From NCBI GenBank assembly GCA_027459785.1, contig DAIDGU010000045.1, forward strand, positions 121,989-185,988: a stretch of DNA of 64,000 bases, written 5' to 3'. Both the position numbers and the translations under genes were made by a program. A model generated the notes under the pieces. That model saw only the letters and a list, made by a program, of their open reading frames with translations, searched no databases and had not been told where the DNA came from. This stretch comes from Ktedonobacteria bacterium (lineage in GTDB: Bacteria; Chloroflexota; Ktedonobacteria; Ktedonobacterales; JACDGC01). Below, piece after piece: positions 1-8,534 of the stretch. Every line of letters begins with the position of its first letter. Within the stretch, counting starts at the first letter, position 1.

Positions 1-198
1 CCGCTGGCGGTGACGGCGCTGGCCCCCAGCGCCACGGAGGCCGAAGTGCGCGCGAAAGAGGCGCTGTTGCTGGGGCTGCCGGCAGGGCTGGCGCGGCTAG
101 ACGGCGGCACCGCGCGTGCCGGCTGGTTCATCATGGGCGACGGGCGCATCCACACCAGCGCCAACCTGCAAGCATATCTGGTGGCGCAAGGGGATTAA
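1..198 (+). CDS. apbE: ApbE-like FAD:protein FMN transferase, C-terminal end only
   Basis: The reading frame is open from the first base and ends at 198, so only about 65 C-terminal residues are visible. The stretch around LAVTALAPSATEAEV followed by a Gly-rich helix and a final short strand matches the end of ApbE-type flavin transferases, where a (S/A)xTAxxxD/E-type segment lies close to the Mg/FAD site. These enzymes attach FMN covalently to Thr residues of target proteins outside or at the membrane. The rest of the gene, and hence its active-site Asp and start, lie off the window. A different protein ending in a similar way cannot be excluded. Confidence 0.55.
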   Translation, partial: PLAVTALAPSATEAEVRAKEALLLGLPAGLARLDGGTARAGWFIMGDGRIHTSANLQAYLVAQGD

Positions 199-295
199 TA
201 TGCATAAGTCATTGCGAATAAAAAATGGAATAAAACCCTTGACTTTTACCGAGATGCAACGTATACTCGCTGTAAGGTCGTGATCGAGGTTTTAC

Positions 296-1750
296 AGAAA
301 TGGGCCGTGCAAGCCCCCGTCTTTGAAGCGGGGGATGCAACGGCCCGTCGCACGACGCGACCCTGTTCCCCGGCATGATTGCCGTTTTCGGCCTGGCGTT
401 GTAAAAGAGATGCGTGAGAGGGGGGACGGTATGATCCGTGTGCAGATCATCGCATGCACGTTGCCTGCCGATCAGACCCGCGCCCTGAACCGGGAGAGCG
501 GGCGCGTCTACACGGAAACACTGGTGCATCACTACCGGGTGTATCGTATGGCGGGCAAGGTCTGGCTCAGCCCCCGCAAGCATGACCGCGTGCTGAAAGC
601 GTTCTGTGGCCCTTCATTTTTGCATGCCCATAGCTATCAGGCCGCACAACAAGACTTCTATGAAGCGTGCAAGACCGCCAAAGCCCTGAAATCGAGCAAT
701 CCGCTGGCCCGTTATCCCCACAAACGCACGTTCTTCCACACCACCACTTGGAAGAACACGGGCATCAAAGTTGTTGATGGGCGTATGCGTCTGGCGCTGG
801 CGCGGGGCCATGATCCCATCTGGGTGGCGTTGCCTGAGCATCTGGCGACGTTGCCCGGCACCGCTTTCCGTCAGGTGCAATTGGTCTACCACCCTGCGAC
901 CAAACGTTCGTGTTGGCATATCACGATAGAGGATGGGATCGTCCCTCAACCGACGCCGCACACCGGCATCATGGCCGTGGATCTGGGCGAGATTCATCCA
1001 GCGGCCTGTACGAATGGCGCGCAGGCGACCATCATCAGTTGCCGGGCGTTGCGCGCGAATGCCCAGCATCGGAATAAGAAAACCGCCGATCTGCAAGAGC
1101 TGATTGCTCGTTGTACACCAGGGTCGCGCCGCTGGAAGAAGTTGGTTGCCAGTCGGAAACGCTTGCAAGCGCAGACGGACACGAGGCAGCGGGATATGCT
1201 GCATAAGGTGAGCCGTGCGGTGGTGCAGGAAGCGCAGGCGATGCACGCTGGCACCATCGTGATCGGTGATGTGCGGGATGTGGCGGACAACACGAAAACC
1301 AACAAACGCCTGAGCCGGGAGAATCGGCAGAAGATCAGCCATTGGCCGCATGGGCAACTGCGGCAGTATGTCACCTACAAAGCCGCCGCCGTGGGCATCA
1401 CCACAGAATTGATCAACGAAGCGTATACGAGCAAGACCTGCCCCATCTGTGGTCATCTGAACAAACCCAAGGGGCGGCACTATCGCTGCTCGGCATGTGG
1501 GTTTGTCGGCCATCGGGATACCGTGGGCAGCACGAATATCCTCAGCAAGCGCACCACGGGCAAACTGGCCCAGGTGGTGCCGTGCGAGAGTATCACGTAT
1601 CGTCACCCGTTTCGGCGGGGAAGCGTAGTCCGTTCTGACAAACGGCATGTTGCTGGCGCAAGCCAGAATCCACATCTGGTACTCCTTTCGGTCAACGATG
1701 GGCGTGCTGGGTGGGAAGAATCCCCTCGGCTTTAGCCAGGGGAGTGTCAA
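296..1750 (+). mobile_element. IS200/IS605-family element, tnpB only, IS608-like ends
   Basis: The left end follows a TTAC (292-295) and starts with a nested hairpin: GGGCCGT at 302-308 pairs with ACGGCCC at 340-346 and CCCCC at 314-318 with GGGGG at 330-334. The right end is a hairpin (CCCCT...AGGGG) finishing in TCAA at 1747-1750. TTAC target and TCAA right cleavage site are those known for IS608. There is no tnpA, so the element depends on a TnpA Y1 transposase elsewhere. Both ends recur in a 337-bp deleted derivative at 58174-58510 (36 bp identical at the right end), which fixes the boundaries used here. No terminal inverted repeats or target duplication are expected for this family. Confidence 0.85.
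431..1735 (+). CDS. tnpB: TnpB RNA-guided endonuclease of IS200/IS605 element
   Basis: 434 residues if started at ATG 431, which has a purine-rich GAGAGGGGGG just upstream; the frame is open back to 323 but that part runs through the left-end hairpin. The RuvC-like core is visible: Asp184 in the MAVDLGE strand (RuvC-I), Asp363 in GHRDTVGSTNI (RuvC-III) and a four-Cys zinc ribbon (Cys337, 340, 353, 356). The RuvC-II strand reads IVIGDVRD, with Gly279 where most TnpBs carry the catalytic Glu; a Glu330 lies just before YTSKTCP and may substitute. TnpB cuts DNA using an RNA made from the element's right end and helps retain the element after excision. The C-terminal 40 residues are encoded by the conserved right-end (guide-RNA) region. 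Confidence 0.9.
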   Translation: MIRVQIIACTLPADQTRALNRESGRVYTETLVHHYRVYRMAGKVWLSPRKHDRVLKAFCGPSFLHAHSYQAAQQDFYEACKTAKALKSSNPLARYPHKRTFFHTTTWKNTGIKVVDGRMRLALARGHDPIWVALPEHLATLPGTAFRQVQLVYHPATKRSCWHITIEDGIVPQPTPHTGIMAVDLGEIHPAACTNGAQATIISCRALRANAQHRNKKTADLQELIARCTPGSRRWKKLVASRKRLQAQTDTRQRDMLHKVSRAVVQEAQAMHAGTIVIGDVRDVADNTKTNKRLSRENRQKISHWPHGQLRQYVTYKAAAVGITTELINEAYTSKTCPICGHLNKPKGRHYRCSACGFVGHRDTVGSTNILSKRTTGKLAQVVPCESITYRHPFRRGSVVRSDKRHVAGASQNPHLVLLSVNDGRAGWEESPRL

Positions 1751-1766
1751 CCTCATGTGCTACACT
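1623..1766 (+). ncRNA. Candidate omega-RNA (reRNA) of the tnpB element
   Basis: TnpB guide RNAs are made from the 3' end of tnpB through the right end, with the guide taken from the flank. Here two blocks are kept in the tnpB-less copy at 58174-58510: 24 bp starting at 1623 (GCGTAGTCCGTTCTGACAAA...) and 36 bp at 1715-1750. The sequence between them has diverged except for short paired segments, as expected for an RNA scaffold under structural selection. The guide would start at 1751 (CCTCATGTGC...). Boundaries are inferred, not seen. Confidence 0.5.
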
Positions 1767-1804
1767 ATAAGGACATACTGTGTTGTTATTGGACGGAATA
1801 ACCT

Positions 1805-4720
1805 ATGGCTGAGCCGTTGACCCTTGTCGTCGTGCCACATACTCACTGGGATCGTGAATGGTATCTGACGTTCCAGCAATTTCGCGCGCGGCTGGTGCGC
1901 TGTGTCGATCACCTGTTGGCGATCCTCGACACCGATCCCACGTTCGTGCATTTCATGCTCGACGGTCAGATGATCGTGCTGACGGATTACCTGGAAGTGC
2001 GGCCCGAAAACGCCGAGCGCCTACAAGCGTACGCGCGCACTGGACGGATTCAGGTGGGGCCGTGGTATGTGCAGCCGGACGAATTCCTGGTGAGCGGCGA
2101 GGCGCTGATCCGCAACTTGCTGCTGGGCCGTCGGCTGGCCGCGCCGTATGGTGGTGCGCTGGCCGTCGGCTATGTACCGGACACCTTCGGGCATATCGCC
2201 CAGTTGCCGCAGATCCTGCGCGGCTTCGGCATCGACAACGCCGTCTTCTGGCGCGGGGTGGGCGCAGACGTGGCGCAGAGCGAATTTTGGTGGGCCGCGC
2301 CGGATGGGTCGCGCGTGCTGGTGGCGTATCTCTGCGGCGATGCCGGCTATTCCAACGCCCGTGAGCTGCCCCTTGGCACCGACGAATTGCTCAAGCGCAT
2401 CGCCTATATCAGCGGCCCCATGCAGCCACGGGCCACGGCTAATGCGCTTTTGCTGATGAACGGCTCCGACCATCTGGAACCCCAGGCGGGGCTGCCGGCG
2501 GCCTGCGCCGCCGCCCAGGAGCGTCTGCGCGCCGAGGGAATGCAGCTCCATTTGGGGACGATCCCCGATTATCTGCGCCTGGTGCGGGCCGCGCAGCCGG
2601 ACCTGGCGACGTATCATGGCGAGTGGCGTTCGCCGCAACTGGCGCACCTGCTGCCGGGCGTGCTGTCGTCGCGCCTGTGGATCAAGGCGCGCAACGCCGC
2701 CAGTGAGGATCGCCTGACGCACTGGGCCGAACCATTGGCCGCCTGGGCCGGCCTGCTGGGCGCGGCACCCGCGCCGGGGCTGCTGGACCTCGCCTGGCGC
2801 TTTTTATTGCAGAATCAGCCGCACGATAGCATCTGTGGATGCAGTATCGATCAGGTTCACCGCGAGATGGTGACGCGCTTCGACCAGTGCGACCAACTCG
2901 CTGAGGAGATTATCCACGAGAGCGGCGAGGTCATCGCGCGTCAGGTGGATACACGCGCCTTGATCGGCGTAGATGACGGTGTGGCCTACGCTGGTTCCGT
3001 GCCGGTCGTCGTGCTGAATCCCACCGCCGGGCCGCGCACGGCGGTCGCCGAAGCACAGGTGCAGTTGGCCGCGTCAGCCGAGGCGCTGCTCGTCTGCGAT
3101 GCCGCCGGCACGCCTTTGCCGCACGCCGCCGCGACCCTGCGCGGGCGCGAACTCTTCCGCCAGGCGCTGCCCGTGGAACATCTGGAAAGCTTGCTGACAT
3201 TGGTGGAACAGGGCCGTGTGCTGGGCTATCGCGTGCTGGGCATGGTCTGCGACGCGCCGGACGCGGCGGGGGTGCTGCCGGTGCGCGTGGAAGTATCGGA
3301 CCACGGCGAGCCGGACCTCGCCTTCACCGACGCGGCGATGGCGCGCTTGCGCGCCGAGGCCGAACGGCCCGATGTGCGCAGCTTCGACCTGCTGATCACT
3401 GAATCGTCGTGGTCCACGGTGTCCTTCGCCGCGCCCGACCTACCGGGCTATGGTGGGCGTGCATATCTCATCCGCATGCGCCAGCCGAGCGATCCGCCGG
3501 TGCCGGCGAGCGACATTCGTGCGGGTTCCACCTGGCTTGAAAATGCATGGCTGCGCGTCGCGGTTGATCCCATGACCGGCCTGCTGACGCTGACGGACAA
3601 AGCGACGGGGCGCGTCTATCCAGGCTTGCATCGTTTCGAGGATGGCGGCGATGTGGGCGATTTGTATAACTACGCGCCGCCGTTGCATGATCATGTCATC
3701 TCCCAGGCCGCCGCGCCGCCGGTGATCACGCTGGTAGCGGCGAACGCGGTGCGGGCCACTTTGCGGCTGCGCCAGGTCTTCGCGCTGCCCACGCGGGCCA
3801 CCGCAGATCGCCAGGGGCGGGCGGCGGAACTGGTCGAGTGCGCGATCACGTCGGAGTTGACCGTCGAGACGGGGGCGCGGCACCTGGCCATCGTGACGAC
3901 GGGGACGAACGCCGCCGAGGATCACCGCCTGCGCGTCGTCTTGCCCACCGGCATCACGACCGACGCGGTGGACGCCGAGGGGACGTTCATGGTCAACCGC
4001 CGACCAGCACGAGCGGAAGCGGGTGGCTCTGACTGGGTGGAAACGCCGGTGGCGACGCTGCCGCAGAAGGGCTTCGTGGATGCCAGCGATGGCGCGCACG
4101 GGCTGGCGCTCCTGAGCCGCGACTTGCCGGAATATGAAACAACGCACGAGGCGGAGGGAACGGTCGGGCTGGCACTAACTTTGCTACGCTGCGTGGGGTG
4201 GCTCTCGCGCGACGACTTCGCCACGCGGCGCGGCCACGCCGGCCCGATGTTGCCGACGCCAGCGGCGCAGGAGCCAGGAACCTGGCGCGCGGCCTATGCG
4301 ATCCTGCCCCACGCCGGCACCTGGCACGACGCGGATGGCTTGGTCCCGCGCGCGGCGGCAGCCTATGCCAATCCTGTGCGGGCGCTGCCGACCGATCTGC
4401 ATGCGGGAACGCTGCCGCCCACCTGGAGCTTTGTGCGCCTGGAACCCGCGGCTTTACGCCTGAGTGCAATCATGCCGGCGGCGGACGGGACGGGCATTAT
4501 CATCCGCTGGTATAATCCAATGGAGGGCGAGGTGATAGCCGAATTGGCTACCCATGTAGCGTTCGGGGAGGCGACGCTCGTTGCACTCAATGAGGACTTT
4601 GTGCGCGACCTGGCGGTGGATGATCCCACACCACAACAGCGCTGGCGCGTGCCGACACCGGGTGGCGGCATCGTGACCGTCCGCCTGGCCCATCCGGCTA
4701 CCCATTCTGGTACGCATTGA
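1805..4720 (+). CDS. Glycoside hydrolase family 38 alpha-mannosidase
   Basis: 971 residues, the usual length for cytoplasmic bacterial GH38 enzymes; no signal peptide. The N-terminal VVPHTHWDREW carries the zinc ligands His14 and Asp16, and Asp126 in GYVPDTFGHIAQLPQ is the expected nucleophile and third ligand; the QNQPHDSICGCS segment supplies the last His. The C-terminal half (from about residue 380) is the beta-sandwich region. The enzyme would release mannose from alpha-mannosides or mannosylglycerate-like solutes. It sits alone, just downstream of the IS element, with TACACT/TATAAG-like promoter sequences near 1760-1775 that overlap the presumed guide region. Substrate cannot be told from sequence. 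ATG 1805 has a poor Shine-Dalgarno. Confidence 0.93.
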   Translation: MAEPLTLVVVPHTHWDREWYLTFQQFRARLVRCVDHLLAILDTDPTFVHFMLDGQMIVLTDYLEVRPENAERLQAYARTGRIQVGPWYVQPDEFLVSGEALIRNLLLGRRLAAPYGGALAVGYVPDTFGHIAQLPQILRGFGIDNAVFWRGVGADVAQSEFWWAAPDGSRVLVAYLCGDAGYSNARELPLGTDELLKRIAYISGPMQPRATANALLLMNGSDHLEPQAGLPAACAAAQERLRAEGMQLHLGTIPDYLRLVRAAQPDLATYHGEWRSPQLAHLLPGVLSSRLWIKARNAASEDRLTHWAEPLAAWAGLLGAAPAPGLLDLAWRFLLQNQPHDSICGCSIDQVHREMVTRFDQCDQLAEEIIHESGEVIARQVDTRALIGVDDGVAYAGSVPVVVLNPTAGPRTAVAEAQVQLAASAEALLVCDAAGTPLPHAAATLRGRELFRQALPVEHLESLLTLVEQGRVLGYRVLGMVCDAPDAAGVLPVRVEVSDHGEPDLAFTDAAMARLRAEAERPDVRSFDLLITESSWSTVSFAAPDLPGYGGRAYLIRMRQPSDPPVPASDIRAGSTWLENAWLRVAVDPMTGLLTLTDKATGRVYPGLHRFEDGGDVGDLYNYAPPLHDHVISQAAAPPVITLVAANAVRATLRLRQVFALPTRATADRQGRAAELVECAITSELTVETGARHLAIVTTGTNAAEDHRLRVVLPTGITTDAVDAEGTFMVNRRPARAEAGGSDWVETPVATLPQKGFVDASDGAHGLALLSRDLPEYETTHEAEGTVGLALTLLRCVGWLSRDDFATRRGHAGPMLPTPAAQEPGTWRAAYAILPHAGTWHDADGLVPRAAAAYANPVRALPTDLHAGTLPPTWSFVRLEPAALRLSAIMPAADGTGIIIRWYNPMEGEVIAELATHVAFGEATLVALNEDFVRDLAVDDPTPQQRWRVPTPGGGIVTVRLAHPATHSGTH

Positions 4721-4797
4721 CAAAACGCTTTGTGCCTGGCATGATACACAACGTAACACCGCACTGCGCGCAATCCATGGAAAGGGGCTTCCTCATC

Positions 4798-5304
4798 ATG
4801 ACCCTCGCACCGGGCCATTTCGTCCTGGCTGCATCGAGCAGCAGCCTCATCGGGTTTCTCATCGCGTTCCTCGTCGCCTTTTTCGCTGCCCTCTGGCTGA
4901 GCATGATCATCTGGACCTGGCGCGACATCCGCTCGCGCACCCAGGATGTCATCTTGCAGGTCTTCGGCACCGTGCTGACGGCGGTCTTTCCGGGCATCGG
5001 CATCCTGATCTATCTCATCTTGCGCCCGCGCCAAACGCTGGCTGACCTGTATGAGCGCCAATTGGAAGAAGAATCGTTGCTGGCCGAGATGACCGAGCGC
5101 CAGACCTGCCCCACGTGCCACTATCGCGTGGAAGGGGACTTTCAGGTCTGCCCCAGTTGTGCTACCAAGCTGCGCCGCGCCTGCCCGCGCTGCGACCGCT
5201 TGCTGGAACTCAAGTGGAATGTCTGCCCCTATTGTGGCTATGGTGCCAGTGATGGTGCCGGGCGCGCGGGGGTGCGCCAGGGCGCGCGTGCCGCCGAACG
5301 TTGA
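4798..5304 (+). CDS. Membrane protein with phospholipase D-nuclease-type TM pair and double zinc ribbon
   Basis: 168 residues from ATG 4798, chosen because AAAGGGG lies 10 nt upstream; the upstream in-frame codons would put 27 unlikely residues first. Two hydrophobic helices (about 15-42 and 55-76) are followed by a charged segment (LYERQLEEESLLAEM) and then four CxxC knuckles: CPTCHY, CPSCA, CPRCD and CPYCG, i.e. two zinc ribbons facing the cytoplasm. No enzyme motif is visible. Proteins of this layout are common and uncharacterised; a role in membrane protein assembly or sensing is only a guess. Ends before a strong hairpin at 5351. Confidence 0.75.
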   Translation: MTLAPGHFVLAASSSSLIGFLIAFLVAFFAALWLSMIIWTWRDIRSRTQDVILQVFGTVLTAVFPGIGILIYLILRPRQTLADLYERQLEEESLLAEMTERQTCPTCHYRVEGDFQVCPSCATKLRRACPRCDRLLELKWNVCPYCGYGASDGAGRAGVRQGARAAER

Positions 5305-5350
5305 TGATCCCAGGATGCCCCTCTACTTGGCGGGCGTCGTCCATCCATAA

Positions 5351-5388
5351 ATATAGCCGCCGGATCAGGTGCGATCCGGCGGCTATAT
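5351..5388. terminator. Perfect 16-bp hairpin between convergent genes
   Basis: ATATAGCCGCCGGATC at 5351-5366 is exactly complementary to 5373-5388 with a 6-nt loop. It lies between the zinc-ribbon gene (+) and csbD (-) and ends in A/T on both sides, so it can act in both directions; an A-run at 5404-5410 follows on the + strand. Confidence 0.7.
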
Positions 5389-5419
5389 TGCACTTCGCGT
5401 GGCAAAAAAACAGCGTGGA

Positions 5420-5463
5420 GCGGCCATTCCTGTCCGCCGAAGGGACAGACAAGAAAGTCTGTC
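5420..5463. repeat. Two micro-hairpins of the GGACAGACA/GGCGGACA family
   Basis: 5420-5437 (GCGGCCA-TTCC-TGTCCGC, one mismatch) and 5444-5463 (GACAGAC-AAGAAA-GTCTGTC, perfect 7-bp arms). Same family as at 20401, 30525, 47214, 49362 and 59120. Confidence 0.65.
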
Positions 5464-5486
5464 CTCCGGATTGACGCTCCTGGCTA

Positions 5487-5711
5487 TTATGGGCGCGTGG
5501 CGTCGTCGATCTTCTGCTGCGCCTGGCCCGCCTTGCCTTGCAGGGTGCCTTTGGCCTGGCGCGCTTTGCCCTTGGCCTGCATCGAGCGATCCTTGGTGGC
5601 TTTGCCGATGCCCTCTTGGATCTTGCCGGCCACGTTATCCAGCGCGCCCTTGCCCTGGTTCGCCGCGCCGCGCTCGCCCAGCGTGGGATTATTCTGATCG
5701 TTCGTGTTCAT
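5487..5711 (-). CDS. csbD: CsbD-like stress protein
   Basis: 74 residues, very hydrophilic, built of Gly/Lys/Ala/Gln repeats (GKIQEGIGKATKD, GKARQAKGTLQGKAGQAQQ), the hallmark of the CsbD family. These small proteins are induced by general stress and at stationary phase; their molecular role is unknown. ATG at 5711 has AAGGAGG 9 nt upstream. It stands alone between hairpins on the 3' side and the divergent histidine kinase gene on the 5' side. The 236 bp between csbD and the kinase gene hold no further gene that can be supported. Confidence 0.88.
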   Translation of the reverse strand: MNTNDQNNPTLGERGAANQGKGALDNVAGKIQEGIGKATKDRSMQAKGKARQAKGTLQGKAGQAQQKIDDATRP

Positions 5712-5947
5712 CTTGGTTGTCCTCCTTCAAGATCTGGCACCCGCCGCACCATACGAGGCGGAGAGTACCTTTCTGGCTCTTCTCTAATGCAAGTAGCGTA
5801 CCAAGCCGTAGGGGTGCTGGCAAGGTGCGCCGTCTGTCGTGCCAGCGGGTTTGACGCGGGCATCTGGGGGCGATACAATGAAATGACCTGAACGCAATGA
5901 CACGGGCGTCTTGGTGAGGATCACGCGAAAGGGAAGTGAGTGAATGT

Positions 5948-7036
5948 ATGGCCGATCTCGTTGCGCCACCTTCCACCCAGATGCCACTCCCCGAACCCGA
6001 CGACCCGAATCGTTGGATCGGTGAGGTCTCGCGTGGCGATCTTTTCGCCATGCCGGTGCTTTTTCGCGTGCTCATCGCTAACTGCGTCGTGCTGCTGGTG
6101 GGCGCGCTGCTGGGGACGGCGCTGGTCACGGAGATGCGCGGGCATAACCGCTCGTCGGTCTTCATCGTCTTCATCCTCACCGGCATCTTGCTGAGCATCG
6201 TCGTCAACTTCGTTCTGCTCAAGATCGCCTTCGATCCGCTGACGCGGCTGCGGGATACGATGCGCCGCGTGGCGGCGGGCGATATGTCGCTCCGCGCGCC
6301 GATCTCCGGTTATGATCCCGATGCCGACGAGCTGGCGACGACCTTCAATGGCATGCTGGCGCGGCTGGACGAAACGACCCGCTCGCGTGCGGCGCAGATC
6401 TTGCGCGCCCAGGAAGAGGAGCGCAAGCGCATCGCCCGCGAATTGCACGATGAAACCAGCCAGGCACTCACCTCACTCACCGTCAGCCTGGCGCTGATCG
6501 AACAAGGCACCAGTGATCCTACCGCCCGCGAGCGCGTGGCCCACGCCCGCGAGGTGGCCCACCAGACGTTGCGCGCCATCCGCAACCTCAGCCTGGATCT
6601 GCGGCCCAGCGCGCTGGATGACCTGGGCCTGGTGCCGGCCCTGCGCGCTTATCTCAAAGAGTATCAGCAAAAATACAGCATTCCCGTAACGCTGACCATT
6701 CAGGGCTTCAAGGAACGCCTGCCCAGTGAAACCGAAACGGCGCTCTATCGCATCGTGCAGGAGGGGTTGACCAACAGCGCCAGGCATGCCGGCGCGACGC
6801 AGGTGGCCGTGGACCTGACCGAACGGGATGGCGCGGCGTATGTGCGCCTCCAGGACGACGGTCGCGGCTTCGACGCACACGCGCCGGCGAAAAAGCCCGG
6901 CACCGAGGGCGGCATGGGCCTCATGGGCATGCGCGAGCGCGTTACCTTGCTCGATGGCCATATTGATATTACCTCTCAGCCAGGGAAAGGCACGACCATT
7001 ACCGTGACCATCCCGCTTGTATCTGCAACTAAGTGA
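5948..7036 (+). CDS. NarL-type sensor histidine kinase (HAMP, HisKA_3, HATPase)
   Basis: About 362 residues. Two membrane helices (roughly 30-52 and 62-90) with almost no extracellular loop, a HAMP linker (FDPLTRLRDTMRRVAAGDMSLRAP), the dimerisation/phosphoacceptor helix with His167 in RIARELHDETSQAL, and a GHKL ATPase domain with N-box-like NSARHAGA and G boxes DDGRGF and GMGLMGMRER. The tiny loop suggests it senses the membrane or an internal cue. ATG 5948 is preferred over GTG 5936 since AAGGGAA is then 12 nt away rather than adjacent. It is followed after 9 nt by its cognate regulator. Confidence 0.92.
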   Translation: MADLVAPPSTQMPLPEPDDPNRWIGEVSRGDLFAMPVLFRVLIANCVVLLVGALLGTALVTEMRGHNRSSVFIVFILTGILLSIVVNFVLLKIAFDPLTRLRDTMRRVAAGDMSLRAPISGYDPDADELATTFNGMLARLDETTRSRAAQILRAQEEERKRIARELHDETSQALTSLTVSLALIEQGTSDPTARERVAHAREVAHQTLRAIRNLSLDLRPSALDDLGLVPALRAYLKEYQQKYSIPVTLTIQGFKERLPSETETALYRIVQEGLTNSARHAGATQVAVDLTERDGAAYVRLQDDGRGFDAHAPAKKPGTEGGMGLMGMRERVTLLDGHIDITSQPGKGTTITVTIPLVSATK

Positions 7037-7045
7037 GGGCCGCCG

Positions 7046-7726
7046 ATGACGACACCGACTAGCCAGATCTCTGATAAGATTCGCGTGCTGCTGGCCGACG
7101 ACCATACCATTCTGCGTGCCGGCTTGCGCATGATGCTCAACGCGCAAGCGGATATCAGCGTCGTGGGTGAGGCCAGCGATGGTCGGGAGGCGGTGCGCGA
7201 AACCGAGCGTCTGCTGCCGGATGTCGTCATCATGGACATCACCATGCCCGACCTCAACGGCATCGAAGCGACGCGGTCGATCAAACGCGCCTTGCCGGAC
7301 GTGAAGGTGCTGATGCTGACGATGCACGAGAACGAGGGCTACTTGTTCCAGAGCCTGCGCGCCGGTGCGTCGGGCTATATGATGAAGGAAGCGGCAGATA
7401 CCGAACTGATCCAGGCGATCCGCACGGTGCAGAGCGGGCGCTTTTACCTCTCGCCCGCCGCGCAGTCGATGATGGTTGGTGATTATTTGCAGCGCGTGAA
7501 GGCCGGCGGCGAGGAGAAAGACAGCTATAACGACCTGACCGAGCGCGAACGCGAGATCCTCAAGCTGGTCGCCGAGGGGCTGACCAACAACCAGATCGCC
7601 GAAAAGCTCATCATCAGCCCCAAGACCGTCGATACCCACCGCACCCACGTGATGGATAAGCTCAACCTGCACAGCCGCGCGGAACTGGTGAAATACGCCA
7701 TGCGGCGCGGGCTGCTGGAAGATTAG
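7046..7726 (+). CDS. NarL/LuxR-family response regulator
   Basis: 226 residues. Receiver domain at about 12-130 with acidic pocket LLADDH and phosphoacceptor Asp64 (VVIMDITMPDL), Lys in YMMKEA; then a linker and a LuxR-type helix-turn-helix (LTEREREILKLVAEGLTNNQIAEKL, residues about 158-220). It is the partner of the kinase directly upstream and should bind DNA as a phosphorylated dimer. Targets are unknown. An 8-bp hairpin follows the stop. Confidence 0.95.
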   Translation: MTTPTSQISDKIRVLLADDHTILRAGLRMMLNAQADISVVGEASDGREAVRETERLLPDVVIMDITMPDLNGIEATRSIKRALPDVKVLMLTMHENEGYLFQSLRAGASGYMMKEAADTELIQAIRTVQSGRFYLSPAAQSMMVGDYLQRVKAGGEEKDSYNDLTEREREILKLVAEGLTNNQIAEKLIISPKTVDTHRTHVMDKLNLHSRAELVKYAMRRGLLED

Positions 7727-7743
7727 CAGAGATGATACTCCCA

Positions 7744-7769
7744 CGCACTGAGTTCCTAAAATCAGTGCG
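7744..7769. terminator. Hairpin after the two-component operon
   Basis: CGCACTGA (7744-7751) pairs with TCAGTGCG (7762-7769), loop 10 nt. It lies between convergent genes; no T-run follows directly, so termination is only likely. Confidence 0.45.
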
Positions 7770-7798
7770 CGGAGCAACGATTATTTCAGAGCTAATTT

Positions 7799-8344
7799 TT
7801 ATTCCTTGGCCAGCGTGCTGCCGCCCGTGCGCACCTCCACGACGCGGGCGAGGATGAAGACGAAGTCCGAGCAGCGGTTGAGGTAGCGCACGACTTCCTG
7901 GTTAGCGATGACGCCATCGTGCAGCAGGCGCACGGCCATGCGTTCGGCGCGGCGGATGATCGTGCGCGCCAGGTCCAGCGCCGCGCCGTCCGGCGTATCG
8001 CCGGGGATGACGAACTTGTTGGGGATGGCCACGCGGCGTTTCAGGTCGTCTTCGGTCGCTTCCAGCCATTGCACATGTGCGGCGGTGATGCGAAATCCAA
8101 CGGCATCCAGGTTTGCCTCCGGCGTCGCCAGTTCGGCCATCAGCACATACAGGTCGCGCTGCATGTGCAGGATCATCTCGCGCACCTCGGCGTCTGCTGT
8201 CGTCGCCCGCGCCAGGCCCAGTGCGGAAGTCGCTTCGTCCACCGTGCCGAAGGTGTCGGGGCGCGGATCATACTTGGGGACGCGCGCCGCCCCTAGCAAG
8301 CCGGTATAGCCGTCGTCGCCCGTGCCGGTCGTCACCTTCGCCAT
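7799..8344 (-). CDS. pduO: Cob(I)yrinic acid a,c-diamide adenosyltransferase, PduO type
   Basis: 181 residues. N-terminal TGTGDDGYTGLLG is the ATP-binding loop of PduO/MMAB enzymes; GTVDEATSALGLAR and the C-terminal YLNRCSDFVFILAR complete the five-helix fold. It converts cob(I)alamin plus ATP into adenosylcobalamin, the cofactor of methylmalonyl-CoA mutase whose B12-binding subunit and MeaB chaperone are coded at 56311-57809. ATG 8344 is preceded by GGGGAGG at 6 nt. The gene is monocistronic here. Confidence 0.95.
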   Translation of the reverse strand: MAKVTTGTGDDGYTGLLGAARVPKYDPRPDTFGTVDEATSALGLARATTADAEVREMILHMQRDLYVLMAELATPEANLDAVGFRITAAHVQWLEATEDDLKRRVAIPNKFVIPGDTPDGAALDLARTIIRRAERMAVRLLHDGVIANQEVVRYLNRCSDFVFILARVVEVRTGGSTLAKE

Positions 8345-8534
8345 CGCGTGCCTCCCCGATCATCTGCCAGAACATGCGTATCGTCATTGCATTGTACCCA
8401 CTTGCCGCGCGGGTCGTCCACTTTTCCACCAGCGGGTGGTCATAGCCCCTCGCGGGAACTACCTGAGCCGTGGTATGATGATGAGAAGGGGCAAGCGTTA
8501 GGGGTGTCCCATTTGCCAGGTAAGGAGATCCATC

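Noticed and set aside
614..1756. 380-codon open frame antisense to tnpB
   Set aside because: Shadow of tnpB; the sense strand has the RuvC and zinc motifs.
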